Assembly: GCF_003260125.1 (NCBI RefSeq)
Contig: NZ_QHKO01000004.1
Coordinates: 124,001-188,000, forward strand
DNA from: Lujinxingia litoralis
GTDB lineage: Bacteria; Myxococcota_A; Bradymonadia; Bradymonadales; Bradymonadaceae
DNA length: 64,000 nt
Direction of reading: 5' to 3'
Shown here piece after piece: positions 35,360-44,930 of this stretch; within the stretch, counting starts at the first letter, position 1, and every line of letters begins with the position of its first letter. The position numbers and the translations under genes were made by a program. The notes beneath the pieces are model-generated. The model made no database searches and had not been told where the DNA came from. It worked only from the letters and a program-made list of their open reading frames with translations.

Positions 35360-36937
35360 TCAGCGCTCGAGCACTCGATCAAGCAACACAAAATCAAACA
35401 TCCGGGCCCGACTCGCCACCAGCTCGTCCAGCGGCAAGAGCGTCAAAAGCCCGTGTGGCGAGTCGTGCAGCACCACCAGCAAGCCCTTATCCGGCATTAC
35501 CGCCAACGCCCGGGTTCCCCCGTCAATACGCGTCGTCGCGGTCTGTCCGCTGGCCACATCCAGCTGCACCACGCTGTCGCCCCACTGATACACGGCAAAG
35601 AGCCCGCCGCTGTACCTCGCCACATTCGCCAGCGGGGCCGCCGCGCTCACATAACTCGCCCGGCGAGTGTCCAGATCGATCAATGAGAAGCCCTGCTCAT
35701 GGCCCACCACAACCTTGCCTGCGGCTCCCTCGAACCAGCTGACAAGCGGCGGACTCTGCAGCCGCACCGCCTCAAGCCCCCGCCCCACCGTGGGCGTCTC
35801 ACTGGCCAGCGTGAGCAACTCCGGTCGCACCAGCGTGACCAGGCGGTCGCGAGTGCTTGTCACCAGCAGACGCGGCTCCGCGTCATCCTCCTGGCTCCCC
35901 GGCACATCAAAACGTTGGAGGCCGGTGGGCGCCACATCCATCGGCAGTTCATACGTGCTCGACTCACCGCTGAGCACATCCACCATCGTCATCTGCGGCC
36001 TCGCCCCATCCACGGCAAAGATGCGCCGCCCGACCCCGGGAAGATCAACCACCTCAAAGCGCACCGGCTGCTGCCCGGCGTAAAGCTGGTTGACCGACAG
36101 CGCAAGCCTTCGGCCGCCCTCCGGAGAGGACGCCGGCTGCACGACGATCTGAGTAATGTCGCTCCCCACGTCGGTCAGCACAAAGATGCTAATGGACTCC
36201 GGCGTCCCGGGAGCGTCGTCCGTGTCAATGACCACCTGCACCGCCGAGCGGGGCGTATCAGACTGGCTCACCGTCAGCGGAATCGCGCGCAGACGATCGT
36301 CGGGGTGCTCGGCCTCCAGATCGATCACGTTGATCTCACTGGTCGAGAGCCCCAGCGCCAGCCGATAGGGCTGCCCATCCAGCTCAAAGGGCGGCGCAAA
36401 CACCAGGCGCTCCGGCTGGCTGAAGAGCGTCAGAACTTCGGCCTCGCCAGCCGCCTCATCCCGCAGATCCACCAGGCCCACCTCGTTGAGGTTGCGGGCC
36501 TCGCCACCGACAGCCGCCGGATCGTGACTCAGGAGCACGTACGCGCCATCAGGGTCGATCGTCATACGCCCAAAAGCACTGCGCGCCCGGACATCTCGCC
36601 GCGTCCCCGCATCCAGGTCATGAAGGCTCACCCCGGGAGCCGAGCCGCCGTGCAACGCGGCCACCGTCGCCCCGCCGGGCACCGGCTCCAGCAGCACCAC
36701 ATTCTCCCGGGTGGGCTGATACGCAACCTTAAGCTCGCCACGGAGCGCATCGCGATCCGGGCTCACCACCACCAGCTCGGCGCGAGTGCGGTCGGCCCAC
36801 ACCAGCTCCTCGCCAACCTGCACCGGCCCCAGGTAAGAGCCCTCATTCATCCAGGCTTCGGGATCTCCTGTGCCACAGGCCGTCAGCGTCAGCGCGGCGG
36901 CCATCCCGACCCATCTCATCATCATGGTACGTCTCAT
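35360..36937 (-). CDS. Beta-propeller lipoprotein A
   Basis: 525 aa. The signal peptide ends AAALTLTAC (lipobox). The mature protein is made of repeats of about 45-60 residues of the four-strand type (for example DAGTRRDVRARSAFGRMTID, LLVTSTRDRLVTLV), predicted as a seven- or eight-bladed propeller. ATG 36937 is chosen because AAGGGA precedes it and the lipoprotein signal starts there. It is more divergent from the next two genes than they are from each other. No catalytic residues are apparent, so a binding or scaffolding role is likely. Confidence 0.72.
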   Translation of the reverse strand: MRRTMMMRWVGMAAALTLTACGTGDPEAWMNEGSYLGPVQVGEELVWADRTRAELVVVSPDRDALRGELKVAYQPTRENVVLLEPVPGGATVAALHGGSAPGVSLHDLDAGTRRDVRARSAFGRMTIDPDGAYVLLSHDPAAVGGEARNLNEVGLVDLRDEAAGEAEVLTLFSQPERLVFAPPFELDGQPYRLALGLSTSEINVIDLEAEHPDDRLRAIPLTVSQSDTPRSAVQVVIDTDDAPGTPESISIFVLTDVGSDITQIVVQPASSPEGGRRLALSVNQLYAGQQPVRFEVVDLPGVGRRIFAVDGARPQMTMVDVLSGESSTYELPMDVAPTGLQRFDVPGSQEDDAEPRLLVTSTRDRLVTLVRPELLTLASETPTVGRGLEAVRLQSPPLVSWFEGAAGKVVVGHEQGFSLIDLDTRRASYVSAAAPLANVARYSGGLFAVYQWGDSVVQLDVASGQTATTRIDGGTRALAVMPDKGLLVVLHDSPHGLLTLLPLDELVASRARMFDFVLLDRVLER

Positions 36938-36989
36938 GGTGTTCCCTTTTGCTGCGCCTCGCGCAGGTTCATGGCCCCTGAACAGCGCC

Positions 36990-38684
36990 TTATTCAATGC
37001 CCGCATTAAGCTGAAAACCGGTCACCGTCTCGCGCTCCCCGGTACTCGCCATCACAAAGGTGATGCGCCCGCGGGGATGACTCTGATCGATGTAAATACG
37101 CCCGGTCTGCGGAATCAGCCCCATCCCCTGGGGCAGGCTGGCCAGGCTGAACACGTCGTTGCTGAAGCTGGTCAGGTTCACGCGCACCACCTCGCGATGC
37201 GCCGCACGCTCCGCCTCACCGGGCGCCGGCGGCTCAAAGCTGAGATAGACCGAACTTGGGCCGATGGACGGCGCAAAGAGCACCGCCCGGGCAATCGCAA
37301 GCTCGGTCAACACCAGCCGCGTCTGCGCGCTGGCCATCGCGAGCACCGAGAAGCCGTGGCTGCGCTCAATGAACTCCGGATCCGAGGGCGTCAGCCCCTG
37401 GCGCGAGCCCGGGCGGCGCGGATGCACCACCAGAAAGGTCGAGCCGTCCACGTCGGGAAAGACGCCGATCACCTCTTTTTCAAAGCGAACCTCCCGCAGC
37501 TCTTCGGCCAGAAAATCCACCACCACCGCGTCTCGCACCTCGGGCCGGGTGGTAAAGACCAGCCCCGCCGAGGCATCCTCGCTGAGCACCACCGAGCCCA
37601 GTCCTCCGACCGGCAGAAGCAGCGACTCCAGGCCCAGGTCCGGCTCCGCGGCGTCTTCGGGCAGCGGAGGCACAAACCCCTCCTCTCCCCAGAGACCGAG
37701 CGCCTCCTGCGCCAGGCGAACCTCGTCCGGGCCGTCGGGCAGGCTCAACACCACCAGCTGATCGACCTCGGGCAGCGCCACCACCAGTCGATCCGCAGAC
37801 AACGCCGCGCCGGTGGGTACCGCTCCCAGGTAGATCGCGTAGCGTCGGTCCGCCTCCAGCTCACTCACAAACAAGAAGGGGTGCAGAGGCGACCAGGCCA
37901 CCAGCGTATCGCCATCGGGAGCAAGGTGCAGGCGGAGCTCCTCGGGCTCGACCTGCGCAAACTCGTCGGGCGTCAGGAGGCGCGGAGCCACAAAGCGATC
38001 GGCGTCGATCGCCTCGAGCTCCAACACACTCACCCCGTCGTCACTGACCACCACGGCGCGCTCCCCGGGGCCATCAAAGAGCACCTCCCGCACCCGAAAT
38101 CCCACCGCCACATCAAAGCTCCCCCGGGTGCTGACCACGCTGAGCGCCGAGAGGTCACCGATGGGCCCATCTTCCTCGCTGTCATACCAGGCCACCCCGT
38201 AGCGTCCCGACGCGCTGATCGCCAGACGGTTGGCGTTGGGAACAATCGGCAGGTGCAGACTCGGACCGCCCTGCGGGTCGAGCAACGAGAGCGTACTGTC
38301 ACCCTGGTTAAGCACCATCACCCGGGCCCCTGCGCCCCCATCATCCGGCGGCGCCACCACCTGCGAGGGCTCTCGCCCCACCGGCACCGCGCGCACCGCC
38401 AGGCTCTGGCTGTCGATGATCGCCACCGCGTCCAGCGTGCGATTGGCCACGTAGACCTGGTCTCCCACAATCGCCGGGCTCGAAAACTCAAAGGTCTCCG
38501 GAACCTCGGGCTCCGGCGCCTCCGGGCCCGAGGGATCCTGATCCCCGTCCCCCGGCGGCTCCAGCGTGGTGCCCCCATCATCGCCGGCCCCCGGCGGCGA
38601 AGTGCCCGCATCGCCACAGCCCCAGGTAAGTAGCAGTACTAAAAGGAGCGGCAACTTCCACACCCTGTACATCCTCGCGCTCAT
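36990..38684 (-). CDS. Beta-propeller lipoprotein B
   Basis: 564 aa. Lipobox at LLLTWGC. An acidic, Gly/Pro-rich linker (about residues 27-60) separates the lipid anchor from a propeller-like domain (VYVANRTLDAVAIIDSQSLAV; RYGVAWYDSEEDG). It ends RGRITFVMASTGER and GFQLNAGIE, closely matching paralogue C. Stop and start overlap with the upstream paralogue as TGATG, indicating coupling. GGAG lies upstream of the ATG. Confidence 0.75.
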   Translation of the reverse strand: MSARMYRVWKLPLLLVLLLTWGCGDAGTSPPGAGDDGGTTLEPPGDGDQDPSGPEAPEPEVPETFEFSSPAIVGDQVYVANRTLDAVAIIDSQSLAVRAVPVGREPSQVVAPPDDGGAGARVMVLNQGDSTLSLLDPQGGPSLHLPIVPNANRLAISASGRYGVAWYDSEEDGPIGDLSALSVVSTRGSFDVAVGFRVREVLFDGPGERAVVVSDDGVSVLELEAIDADRFVAPRLLTPDEFAQVEPEELRLHLAPDGDTLVAWSPLHPFLFVSELEADRRYAIYLGAVPTGAALSADRLVVALPEVDQLVVLSLPDGPDEVRLAQEALGLWGEEGFVPPLPEDAAEPDLGLESLLLPVGGLGSVVLSEDASAGLVFTTRPEVRDAVVVDFLAEELREVRFEKEVIGVFPDVDGSTFLVVHPRRPGSRQGLTPSDPEFIERSHGFSVLAMASAQTRLVLTELAIARAVLFAPSIGPSSVYLSFEPPAPGEAERAAHREVVRVNLTSFSNDVFSLASLPQGMGLIPQTGRIYIDQSHPRGRITFVMASTGERETVTGFQLNAGIE

Positions 38685-40402
38685 CACTGGATCTCCGCGT
38701 TAAGTTCAAACCCACTCACCGTGCGCTGAGTGCCATCTTCGATCGAAAAGAAAGTCACCCGCCCCCGGGCATCGTTCTGGGTGACGAAGATCTGATCGGC
38801 CACGCGTCCGATCTGGGCAGGGCGTTGCGCCACCGAGAGCCGCTCCACCCCAAAGGTCTCCAACGAGATGCGCACCACCCCAAAGTTGTCGGCCTCCTCC
38901 CCGACGAGCATCCCGTAGAGCCAGCCCGCTCCGGCCCGGGTCGTCACCATCAGCACCGTCTGCGGCTGAGCCTCCAGCGCCACCGCTCGCACATAGCCCG
39001 AGGCCAGATCCCACAGGCTCAGTCCTTCCTCGTACTCAAAGCGCTCCCGGGGGTCGGCATCGGCCGGGGGAACTCCAGACTTCGGCCGATGCACCACGAC
39101 CGCCGTGCGGCTATCAGGAGAGAACGCCAGCGTGCGAATCTGGTGGCGCAACCTGACCGTCTTCAACTCGGCGCTCTCCAGCTCCAGCACCCCGACGGTG
39201 GGCTCCGCGGGCAACGTCGAGAAGATCAGCAACTGCGACTCATCGGGGGTCAACCGGGCAATGCCGGCGTCGACCTCATCCGCAAGCGCGATCAGCTCGA
39301 CCAACCCCGAGACCTCCTGCTCATCCTGCGCGGCGAGCACAGCATCCAGATCAAAGCGCGCCACCTGGCCCACCTGACGCATCGCCACCAGCACCTCACG
39401 ACGCAGCCCCCCCTCCACGTCACGCTCCAGAAGCTCCATATCGGTGGGCACTCCGGGCAAGAGCACCCGCTGCTCTCGGCGGACTGCCTGCCCTTCTTCG
39501 GAGAGTTCAAAGACGCCCAGCCCGGCGAGCTGCGACGTTCTCAGGACCATGGCCGAAGCGTCGGCGGTGAAAAGCGCTTGCTGATCGCGCGGCGGAAAGT
39601 CCTCGTTCGAAGCTCCCAGGTCCAGGGTGGGCACGAAGCGATCGGCTTTGATCTCGTCAAACGCCAGCCGGCTGATGCCTTCCTCTCCCACCACAAACCC
39701 GAAGCGCCCGTCTTCGCTAAAGCGAATCGACTCGATCTGGCGCGTGACCGAAAGTCGGTAGACCTGATCCTCCCCCGGCGCATCGCCCAACGCGATGAGC
39801 GCCATGGCCTGCAGCGAAATCGCCCCGCCCTGCACCGGCAGCTCCAGCTCCGGATCGATGTAGGCCAGGGCGTAACGCCCCCCGGGAGCCACCGCCAGCT
39901 GATTGACCTCGCGGGGCACACGCAGCACCCGCACATCCGGGCGCTCCGCGGCATCGCGCAGATCGGCGCGAACCACCGCCACCGTCGACGTTCCCTCGCT
40001 CCAGACGTAGGCGACCGCCCCCACCCCCGCAACCTCGGCCGCCACCACCGCCCGGGGATTGAGCCCGACCTGAATCGGCTCCACCGCGAAGGTCTCCCCA
40101 TCGATAAGCGCGATCTGATCTCCGCCCTCGCGCCCGCCCGGCACAAAGATGTAGCGCTCGGTCGCGGCCACCCGCTCCACGATCGCCTCTTCGATCTCCG
40201 GCTCCGGTTCGGGCTGCGGGTCGGGAGCACCGGGCTCCCCGCCCATATCGGAGTCCTCGCCGGCGCCCGTATGATCGTCGGACCCTCCCGGGTCCGGTTC
40301 ATCGTAGCTCCCGCCGCAGCTCAGCAACCCGACGCAGAGCAGCACCACCATCGTCCGGAGCGCGCTCCCCCGGAATCTAACCCTTGTTTTATATAGGTTC
40401 AT
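38684..40402 (-). CDS. Beta-propeller lipoprotein C
   Basis: 572 aa. The lipobox is VGLLSCG, followed by a Ser/Gly/Asp/Pro/Glu linker and a propeller domain (RYIFVPGGREGGDQIALID; LAVAPGGRYALAYID). It ends RGRVTFFSIEDGTQ and SGFELNAEIQ, paralogous to B. ATG 40402 follows AGGGAGG; a longer open frame to 40585 lacks a ribosome site. It is the first gene of the propeller-barrel run. Confidence 0.75.
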   Translation of the reverse strand: MNLYKTRVRFRGSALRTMVVLLCVGLLSCGGSYDEPDPGGSDDHTGAGEDSDMGGEPGAPDPQPEPEPEIEEAIVERVAATERYIFVPGGREGGDQIALIDGETFAVEPIQVGLNPRAVVAAEVAGVGAVAYVWSEGTSTVAVVRADLRDAAERPDVRVLRVPREVNQLAVAPGGRYALAYIDPELELPVQGGAISLQAMALIALGDAPGEDQVYRLSVTRQIESIRFSEDGRFGFVVGEEGISRLAFDEIKADRFVPTLDLGASNEDFPPRDQQALFTADASAMVLRTSQLAGLGVFELSEEGQAVRREQRVLLPGVPTDMELLERDVEGGLRREVLVAMRQVGQVARFDLDAVLAAQDEQEVSGLVELIALADEVDAGIARLTPDESQLLIFSTLPAEPTVGVLELESAELKTVRLRHQIRTLAFSPDSRTAVVVHRPKSGVPPADADPRERFEYEEGLSLWDLASGYVRAVALEAQPQTVLMVTTRAGAGWLYGMLVGEEADNFGVVRISLETFGVERLSVAQRPAQIGRVADQIFVTQNDARGRVTFFSIEDGTQRTVSGFELNAEIQ

Positions 40403-40475
40403 ACGACCTCCCTTCCTCCGCCCATCCGCCCCGCATATCGGAACGCCGGCGGCAAGCTCTTCCGCTGTCACGCTT

Positions 40476-40507
40476 AAAAAGCAAAAGCCGGGCCATAAGG
40501 CCCGGCT
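40476..40507 (-). terminator. Terminator after the TPR membrane protein gene
   Basis: On the minus strand agccgggcc / ggcccggct (40486-40494 with 40499-40507) closes a 4-nt loop and is followed by T-rich sequence. It separates the kinase/TPR pair from the propeller operon. Confidence 0.8.
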
Positions 40508-40612
40508 CCCTATCTCACGTTCACCACGGAGCTGGATTCGTAGCAGGTCTACTCCACTACCGGACAAACCCGTATCCCGGCACACCCGACCTCCGCGCCA
40601 GAACCCGCCCGA

Positions 40613-41512
40613 CTAGAAGCGCACCCGCACCTGGGCACCGGCCTGCTGCGCTCCGATCACCGGGGAGAACACCACCGGCGCCTCTTGCTCCTCACGGCTG
40701 CTGAGCACGACCCAGGCAATACCTCCGGCCGTGGCCACCGCGCTGAGCGCATAGAGCGTGGGCACTCCCCAGCGAGCCCGCTCCACGCTGGCAACGAGCT
40801 CGTCGTAACGCGCCCGATCGCGCCCGGCCTGCGCAACCTCTTCCAACTCATCAAAATCACTGCGGCTGCCCAGATACCACACACTGGCCCCCACCAGTCC
40901 GACCACGCCCACCGAAGTAAGCGCCCAGCCGCCGATCGCCCCACCGCCCCCGTCCACCGCACCAACCGGGGAGGCACCGACGGCCAGCGCAACATCTTCC
41001 CCTTCTTCCTCCGCCCGCGCCTGAGCCAGGCGAGCCCACAAAGCCTGCCCCTCCGCCGCGGAATCCTCCTGCCAGTGAGGCTCCCCGACCTCCAGGTGGG
41101 TGCGCGCAGCGTCGAGTTCCCCGGCCTCCAGCTCCCGGCCGGCCAACACCAGGGAGCAATCTGCGTACACCGCGCTCACGTCTTTCAGATCATCGGCGGT
41201 CGCCTCACCGCTGGCCTCAAACTCCGAGGCCAGCTCCATCGAGCGTGCGCAATCTTCGAGCAGATAACGCGAGATCATCTCGTTCTTGAGCAAAACCGGC
41301 TGCGGATAGGCCCGGTACGCCTCACGGTAGGTCTCGGCGGCCTCCGCCAGCTCTCCGGCGTCATAGTGGGCCTGGGCCCGGGCACTCAGACGCAACATCT
41401 CCTGATAGGCGTCGTCCTGCTGGGCAAAAGCACTCGACGCGCTAAGCATCACCAGAGCCGCACTGAGCATCCCAAACACGCCACGCTTCGTCCCCTTATG
41501 TCGCATCACCAT
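40613..41512 (-). CDS. TPR-containing membrane protein
   Basis: 299 aa. A signal peptide (about 1-31, ending SSAFAQ) leads to a periplasmic TPR-like helical region (YDAGELAEAAETYREAYRAY) up to about residue 170. Two hydrophobic segments (GWALTSVGVVGLVGASVWYL and LYALSAVATAGGIAWVVL) then lie at about 195-275, ending QVRVRF. It starts 18 nt after the upstream Ser/Thr kinase gene, so the two probably form one operon and may form one signalling unit. A comparable TPR-plus-two-membrane-segment protein accompanies kinases in delta-proteobacteria, by general knowledge only. Confidence 0.75.
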   Translation of the reverse strand: MVMRHKGTKRGVFGMLSAALVMLSASSAFAQQDDAYQEMLRLSARAQAHYDAGELAEAAETYREAYRAYPQPVLLKNEMISRYLLEDCARSMELASEFEASGEATADDLKDVSAVYADCSLVLAGRELEAGELDAARTHLEVGEPHWQEDSAAEGQALWARLAQARAEEEGEDVALAVGASPVGAVDGGGGAIGGWALTSVGVVGLVGASVWYLGSRSDFDELEEVAQAGRDRARYDELVASVERARWGVPTLYALSAVATAGGIAWVVLSSREEQEAPVVFSPVIGAQQAGAQVRVRF

Positions 41513-41530
41513 ACGTCCTCGTTCAGCTGC

Positions 41531-43267
41531 TCAGCGACCGGGTAAGGTCAACCGGGCCGGTTCTTCGGTAGATTCGGGCGCTTCGCTCTTCTTGAGGCGT
41601 CGCGCCCCCTCCAGACGCAAACGCGCAGGCTCGGTAAGAGCCTCCTGGACGCCATCGCTTTTTGAAGACGTCGTACTCGTGTGCCGGTCCCTTTGAAGAC
41701 GCGATGCAGCCTCCTTGCTCGCCTGTTTCGATGCCGCCTCGGGGGGCTCTTCGCCGGGCGCCTCATCCTCGACGGCCACCTCCCTCAGACCACGCTCTTC
41801 CAGTGCTCCCGCACCGGCGCCCTTGGAGCTGGGCTCCTCATCTTCGACGTTCATCGCTGGCGATGACGCCTTCTCGCCAGCCGCCTTCTGCGTCACTTCC
41901 ACCCCAGATGCCGGCCCGCTCCCCCCTTCCACCTGCGCCCCCTCGCCGAGCCGCTCCGAGTCATCACTCTCTCCAGTTGATTGCCACAAAAGCCCCACTC
42001 CCAGCAGCAGCACCACTGCAACGCCCACAATCCAGACCATCGGCGATGCGCGTCGCTCATCATCCGACATCTCCGGCCAGGTATCAGGAGCCTGAGGCAC
42101 ACTCTCGTCAACGCCTCCGGAACTCAGTCCCGAAGCCACACCGACACCGACCGGACGCAGGCCCGCCTCGCGATCGGCGGCAGCTCCAGCACCCTCGTTT
42201 GTCTCCGCCAGCAGCTCCGCCTCGGACCTGGCCGAGTCCTTCTTCTCCCAGGTCTGCGCCGCAGCCAGCGTAGGCGCAATTCCAAATTCCAGCGCGGTAT
42301 GCTGAGGGTCGCTCGCCATCACCTCCGGCGCCTTAGCGGCCTTCTCCCCACGTAGACTCACCACCTGCGTCAACGCCGTCGCGTCGCTTGTCTGCAGCAC
42401 CACCCGATCCAGCGCCTCGCCCAGCGCCTGACAACTCTCAAAGCGCTCCGTGGGCTCCTTCTTAAGGCAGCGCATCACAATCGCGCGCAACGCATCCGGA
42501 AGATCGCTGCGCTCCATCGGCGGCACCTCCTCATTGAGGTGCAACATCACCGTCTCAATCGGTGAATCCGCCAGAAAAGGCAGCCGCCCCTCAATCAGCT
42601 CGTAGAGAATCACGCCGATCGAGTAGATGTCGGAGGCAAAGGTCACATTTAGTTTGGCCCGAATCTGCTCCGGACTCATGTAGGGCGGCGTGCCGAACAT
42701 CTGTCCCATCCGGGTCAGCCGACTCTGCTCATCGGCTTCATCGTCTTCGGCAATCCGCGCGATGCCAAAGTCGAGCACCTTCACCTCCAGCTTCCCGCTC
42801 TCGGTGATGGCGATCATGATGTTGTCAGGCTTTAAATCGCGGTGGATGATCTTCTGGCTATGCGCATGACCGATCGCGCTGACCACCTGTCGCGCCACCT
42901 CCAGCACATCCTCCAGCGTCAACTGTTGCCCGGCCCACTTCTCCAGCGAATGCCCACGCACGTACTCAAAGATCGCGTAGAGCGCCTCGATCTCCGCCTC
43001 GTAGCCAAACTCGTAGAGCATCACGCAGCCGGGATGGCTGAGCCTGCCGATCGCCCGTGCTTCGATCTCAAAACGCCGCCGTATCGCCTCGTCTTGAGCC
43101 AGAGAGCGATGCAGGAGCTTGACCGCCACCTCCCGCTCAATGGTCTGATGACGCGCCAGATACACCGCGCCCATGCCACCGGCACCCAGCTCGCGCTCCA
43201 GCAGATACTTGCCATCAACAAGGGTCCCCACAAGGGAGGGGGAAGATGTCCCTGGAAGGTGCGTCAT
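41531..43267 (-). CDS. Membrane Ser/Thr protein kinase (Hanks type)
   Basis: 578 aa. The kinase domain (about residues 20-285) is intact: GAGGMGAVYLA, VAVKLL, HRDLKPDNIMI, DFGIARI and GTPPYMSPEQI. An acidic linker and a single membrane segment (VWIVGVAVVLLLGVGLLW, about 415-433) follow, then an external Glu/Ser/Ala-rich low-complexity tail. The ATG at 43267 is chosen over 43435 because the kinase domain begins about 20 residues later; neither start has a strong ribosome site. It is likely cotranscribed with the TPR membrane protein. Confidence 0.93.
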   Translation of the reverse strand: MTHLPGTSSPSLVGTLVDGKYLLERELGAGGMGAVYLARHQTIEREVAVKLLHRSLAQDEAIRRRFEIEARAIGRLSHPGCVMLYEFGYEAEIEALYAIFEYVRGHSLEKWAGQQLTLEDVLEVARQVVSAIGHAHSQKIIHRDLKPDNIMIAITESGKLEVKVLDFGIARIAEDDEADEQSRLTRMGQMFGTPPYMSPEQIRAKLNVTFASDIYSIGVILYELIEGRLPFLADSPIETVMLHLNEEVPPMERSDLPDALRAIVMRCLKKEPTERFESCQALGEALDRVVLQTSDATALTQVVSLRGEKAAKAPEVMASDPQHTALEFGIAPTLAAAQTWEKKDSARSEAELLAETNEGAGAAADREAGLRPVGVGVASGLSSGGVDESVPQAPDTWPEMSDDERRASPMVWIVGVAVVLLLGVGLLWQSTGESDDSERLGEGAQVEGGSGPASGVEVTQKAAGEKASSPAMNVEDEEPSSKGAGAGALEERGLREVAVEDEAPGEEPPEAASKQASKEAASRLQRDRHTSTTSSKSDGVQEALTEPARLRLEGARRLKKSEAPESTEEPARLTLPGR

Positions 43268-43641
43268 CAGGAGCGTTCTCGCGGGCCACTGGAACAACGG
43301 CGCCCGGAGGCGCCAGGGAGCGGGTGAACTGGCCGCGCGGTGTGCAAACATCCCGAGCCAGAGAGTGCTACCTTCAGATTTTGCACGACGGCCTTGCAAA
43401 GTAAAGTAAAGCCCCCCCGCCCGCTCTTGGACCATCGCTCGCCAACGTCGCTACATCGCCGCTCGCCCCGGCCATCGCCAGCCCATCATTTCCCCGCGCA
43501 CGGCCCCCGCCTTGACCCCTCTTGCAGCGATCACTATGCTCCCGCGTCATCAACCACAGCTCTGCTGCTCTGGCACAGCTCAGGTCTCCCGGCCACGCGC
43601 CTCGGGAGACTTCCACAGCCCTCGATCCCTCCGGTTTGTTC
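43268..43641. other. Divergent spacer between the kinase and metalloprotease genes
   Basis: About 370 bp without a gene. It must hold promoters for both directions. A clear plus-strand candidate is listed separately; I find no equally good minus-strand match. Confidence 0.5.
43512..43540 (+). promoter_or_regulatory. Candidate sigma-70 promoter for the metalloprotease gene
   Basis: TTGACC (43512-43517), a 17-nt spacer and TATGCT (43535-43540), about 100 nt before ATG 43642. Confidence 0.55.
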
Positions 43642-44880
43642 ATGTCACACCCTTCCTTGCTCTCTCGTTACGCCGGGCTGGCCCTGACGGGCCTGTGCTC
43701 CACGATGCTTCTGGCATGCAACAATAATACCCAGCCCGAAGAACCGATCTTTGTCATCGAAGAACCCGACCCGGTCTGCGATGGCTACATCGAGTTGCCC
43801 ATCGATGCCGACGCGCTGGCCGCGGTGCCCGATGGTGAGATTGGCACCATCACGCTGGTCGATAGCTTCGCCGTCGAACACCCCGAGGGTCGGAGCCAGG
43901 AACTCTGCGTGAACGTGCCCGAGAATGTGCTCTCACTGGCCATCACCGTCGAAGGACATAACCGCGACACCCTGACGCTGGGCAGCTGGCTGGGACCGGA
44001 CTCCTTCCCCATTGTGCGCTCGGGCTGGAACACCGCCGAACAGATCTGCACCGACTGCAACAACCGCATCGCCTCCCATATTGGCGCCTTCGCCGCACTC
44101 GCCCCCAACAGCCCGGACTCCCACGTGGAGCCCGGCCGACACATCTTTACGATCGACGCCGGACGCGCTGCGAATGCATTCAGCCAGCCCAATCCCATCA
44201 GCGGTAGCGCCCGGGTCAGCGTCCACGCCAAAGTCGTCGGCGGCGAAGTTCCCGAGAGCGGCACCCTCGATCTGAACATCTTCTTCAGCGGCTCCAACGG
44301 CTGGACTGCCGCCAGCGCCCCGGGAGACGCCGACTTCCAGCAGATGCTCGATGAGGTACGCGAGATCTACGCGCAAATTGATATTGAGATCGGCGAAATT
44401 GCCTACCTCGATGTGGAGGAAGAGTTCCAGGACGTCAGCGATGTGACCGCCACCGATGGTGAGCTGGCTCGCCTCCTGGCCAACTCCGAGCGCGCCCCCC
44501 TCGACGGACCAAGCCTCTTTATGGTCGACCGACTGCGCAGCCCTTTTGATGGCATGGGCGGCGGCGTACTGGGCATCGCCGGAGGCATCCCGGGCCCGGT
44601 CCACGTCAAGGGCACCGTCGCCAGCGGCGTGGCCGTGACCACCAACGAAATCCCCGGCGGCCCACCCATCTCCCACGTCTTCGCTCACGAGCTGGGACAT
44701 TACCTGGGACTCTTCCACACCTCGGAACAGAACCTCTTCGGGGGCCCGCAGATGCATGACCCGCTGCCCGACACCCCGAACAACGACGAGAGCTTCCTGA
44801 TGCACGCCACCGGCGGTGGCGACACCCTCTCCCCCTGGCAGGGCATTGTGATTCGCAACAACCCCTGGGTGAAACCCTGA
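43642..44880 (+). CDS. Zinc metalloprotease lipoprotein (metzincin-like)
   Basis: 412 aa. The signal peptide ends STMLLAC (lipobox). The C-terminal catalytic region has HELGHYLGLFH, the HExxHxxGxxH motif of metzincins, at about residue 350, followed by a possible Met-turn (SFLMHATGG). The N-terminal 200 residues are beta-rich. It is predicted to be an exported, membrane-anchored endopeptidase; substrate unknown. The ATG at 43642 starts the signal peptide; the frame is open further upstream, and the ribosome site is weak. Confidence 0.85.
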   Translation: MSHPSLLSRYAGLALTGLCSTMLLACNNNTQPEEPIFVIEEPDPVCDGYIELPIDADALAAVPDGEIGTITLVDSFAVEHPEGRSQELCVNVPENVLSLAITVEGHNRDTLTLGSWLGPDSFPIVRSGWNTAEQICTDCNNRIASHIGAFAALAPNSPDSHVEPGRHIFTIDAGRAANAFSQPNPISGSARVSVHAKVVGGEVPESGTLDLNIFFSGSNGWTAASAPGDADFQQMLDEVREIYAQIDIEIGEIAYLDVEEEFQDVSDVTATDGELARLLANSERAPLDGPSLFMVDRLRSPFDGMGGGVLGIAGGIPGPVHVKGTVASGVAVTTNEIPGGPPISHVFAHELGHYLGLFHTSEQNLFGGPQMHDPLPDTPNNDESFLMHATGGGDTLSPWQGIVIRNNPWVKP

Positions 44881-44930
44881 GACGCGTCTCGTCCACCGGC
44901 CTGTTCCTCCCGCATCTTCTGGAGACACCT

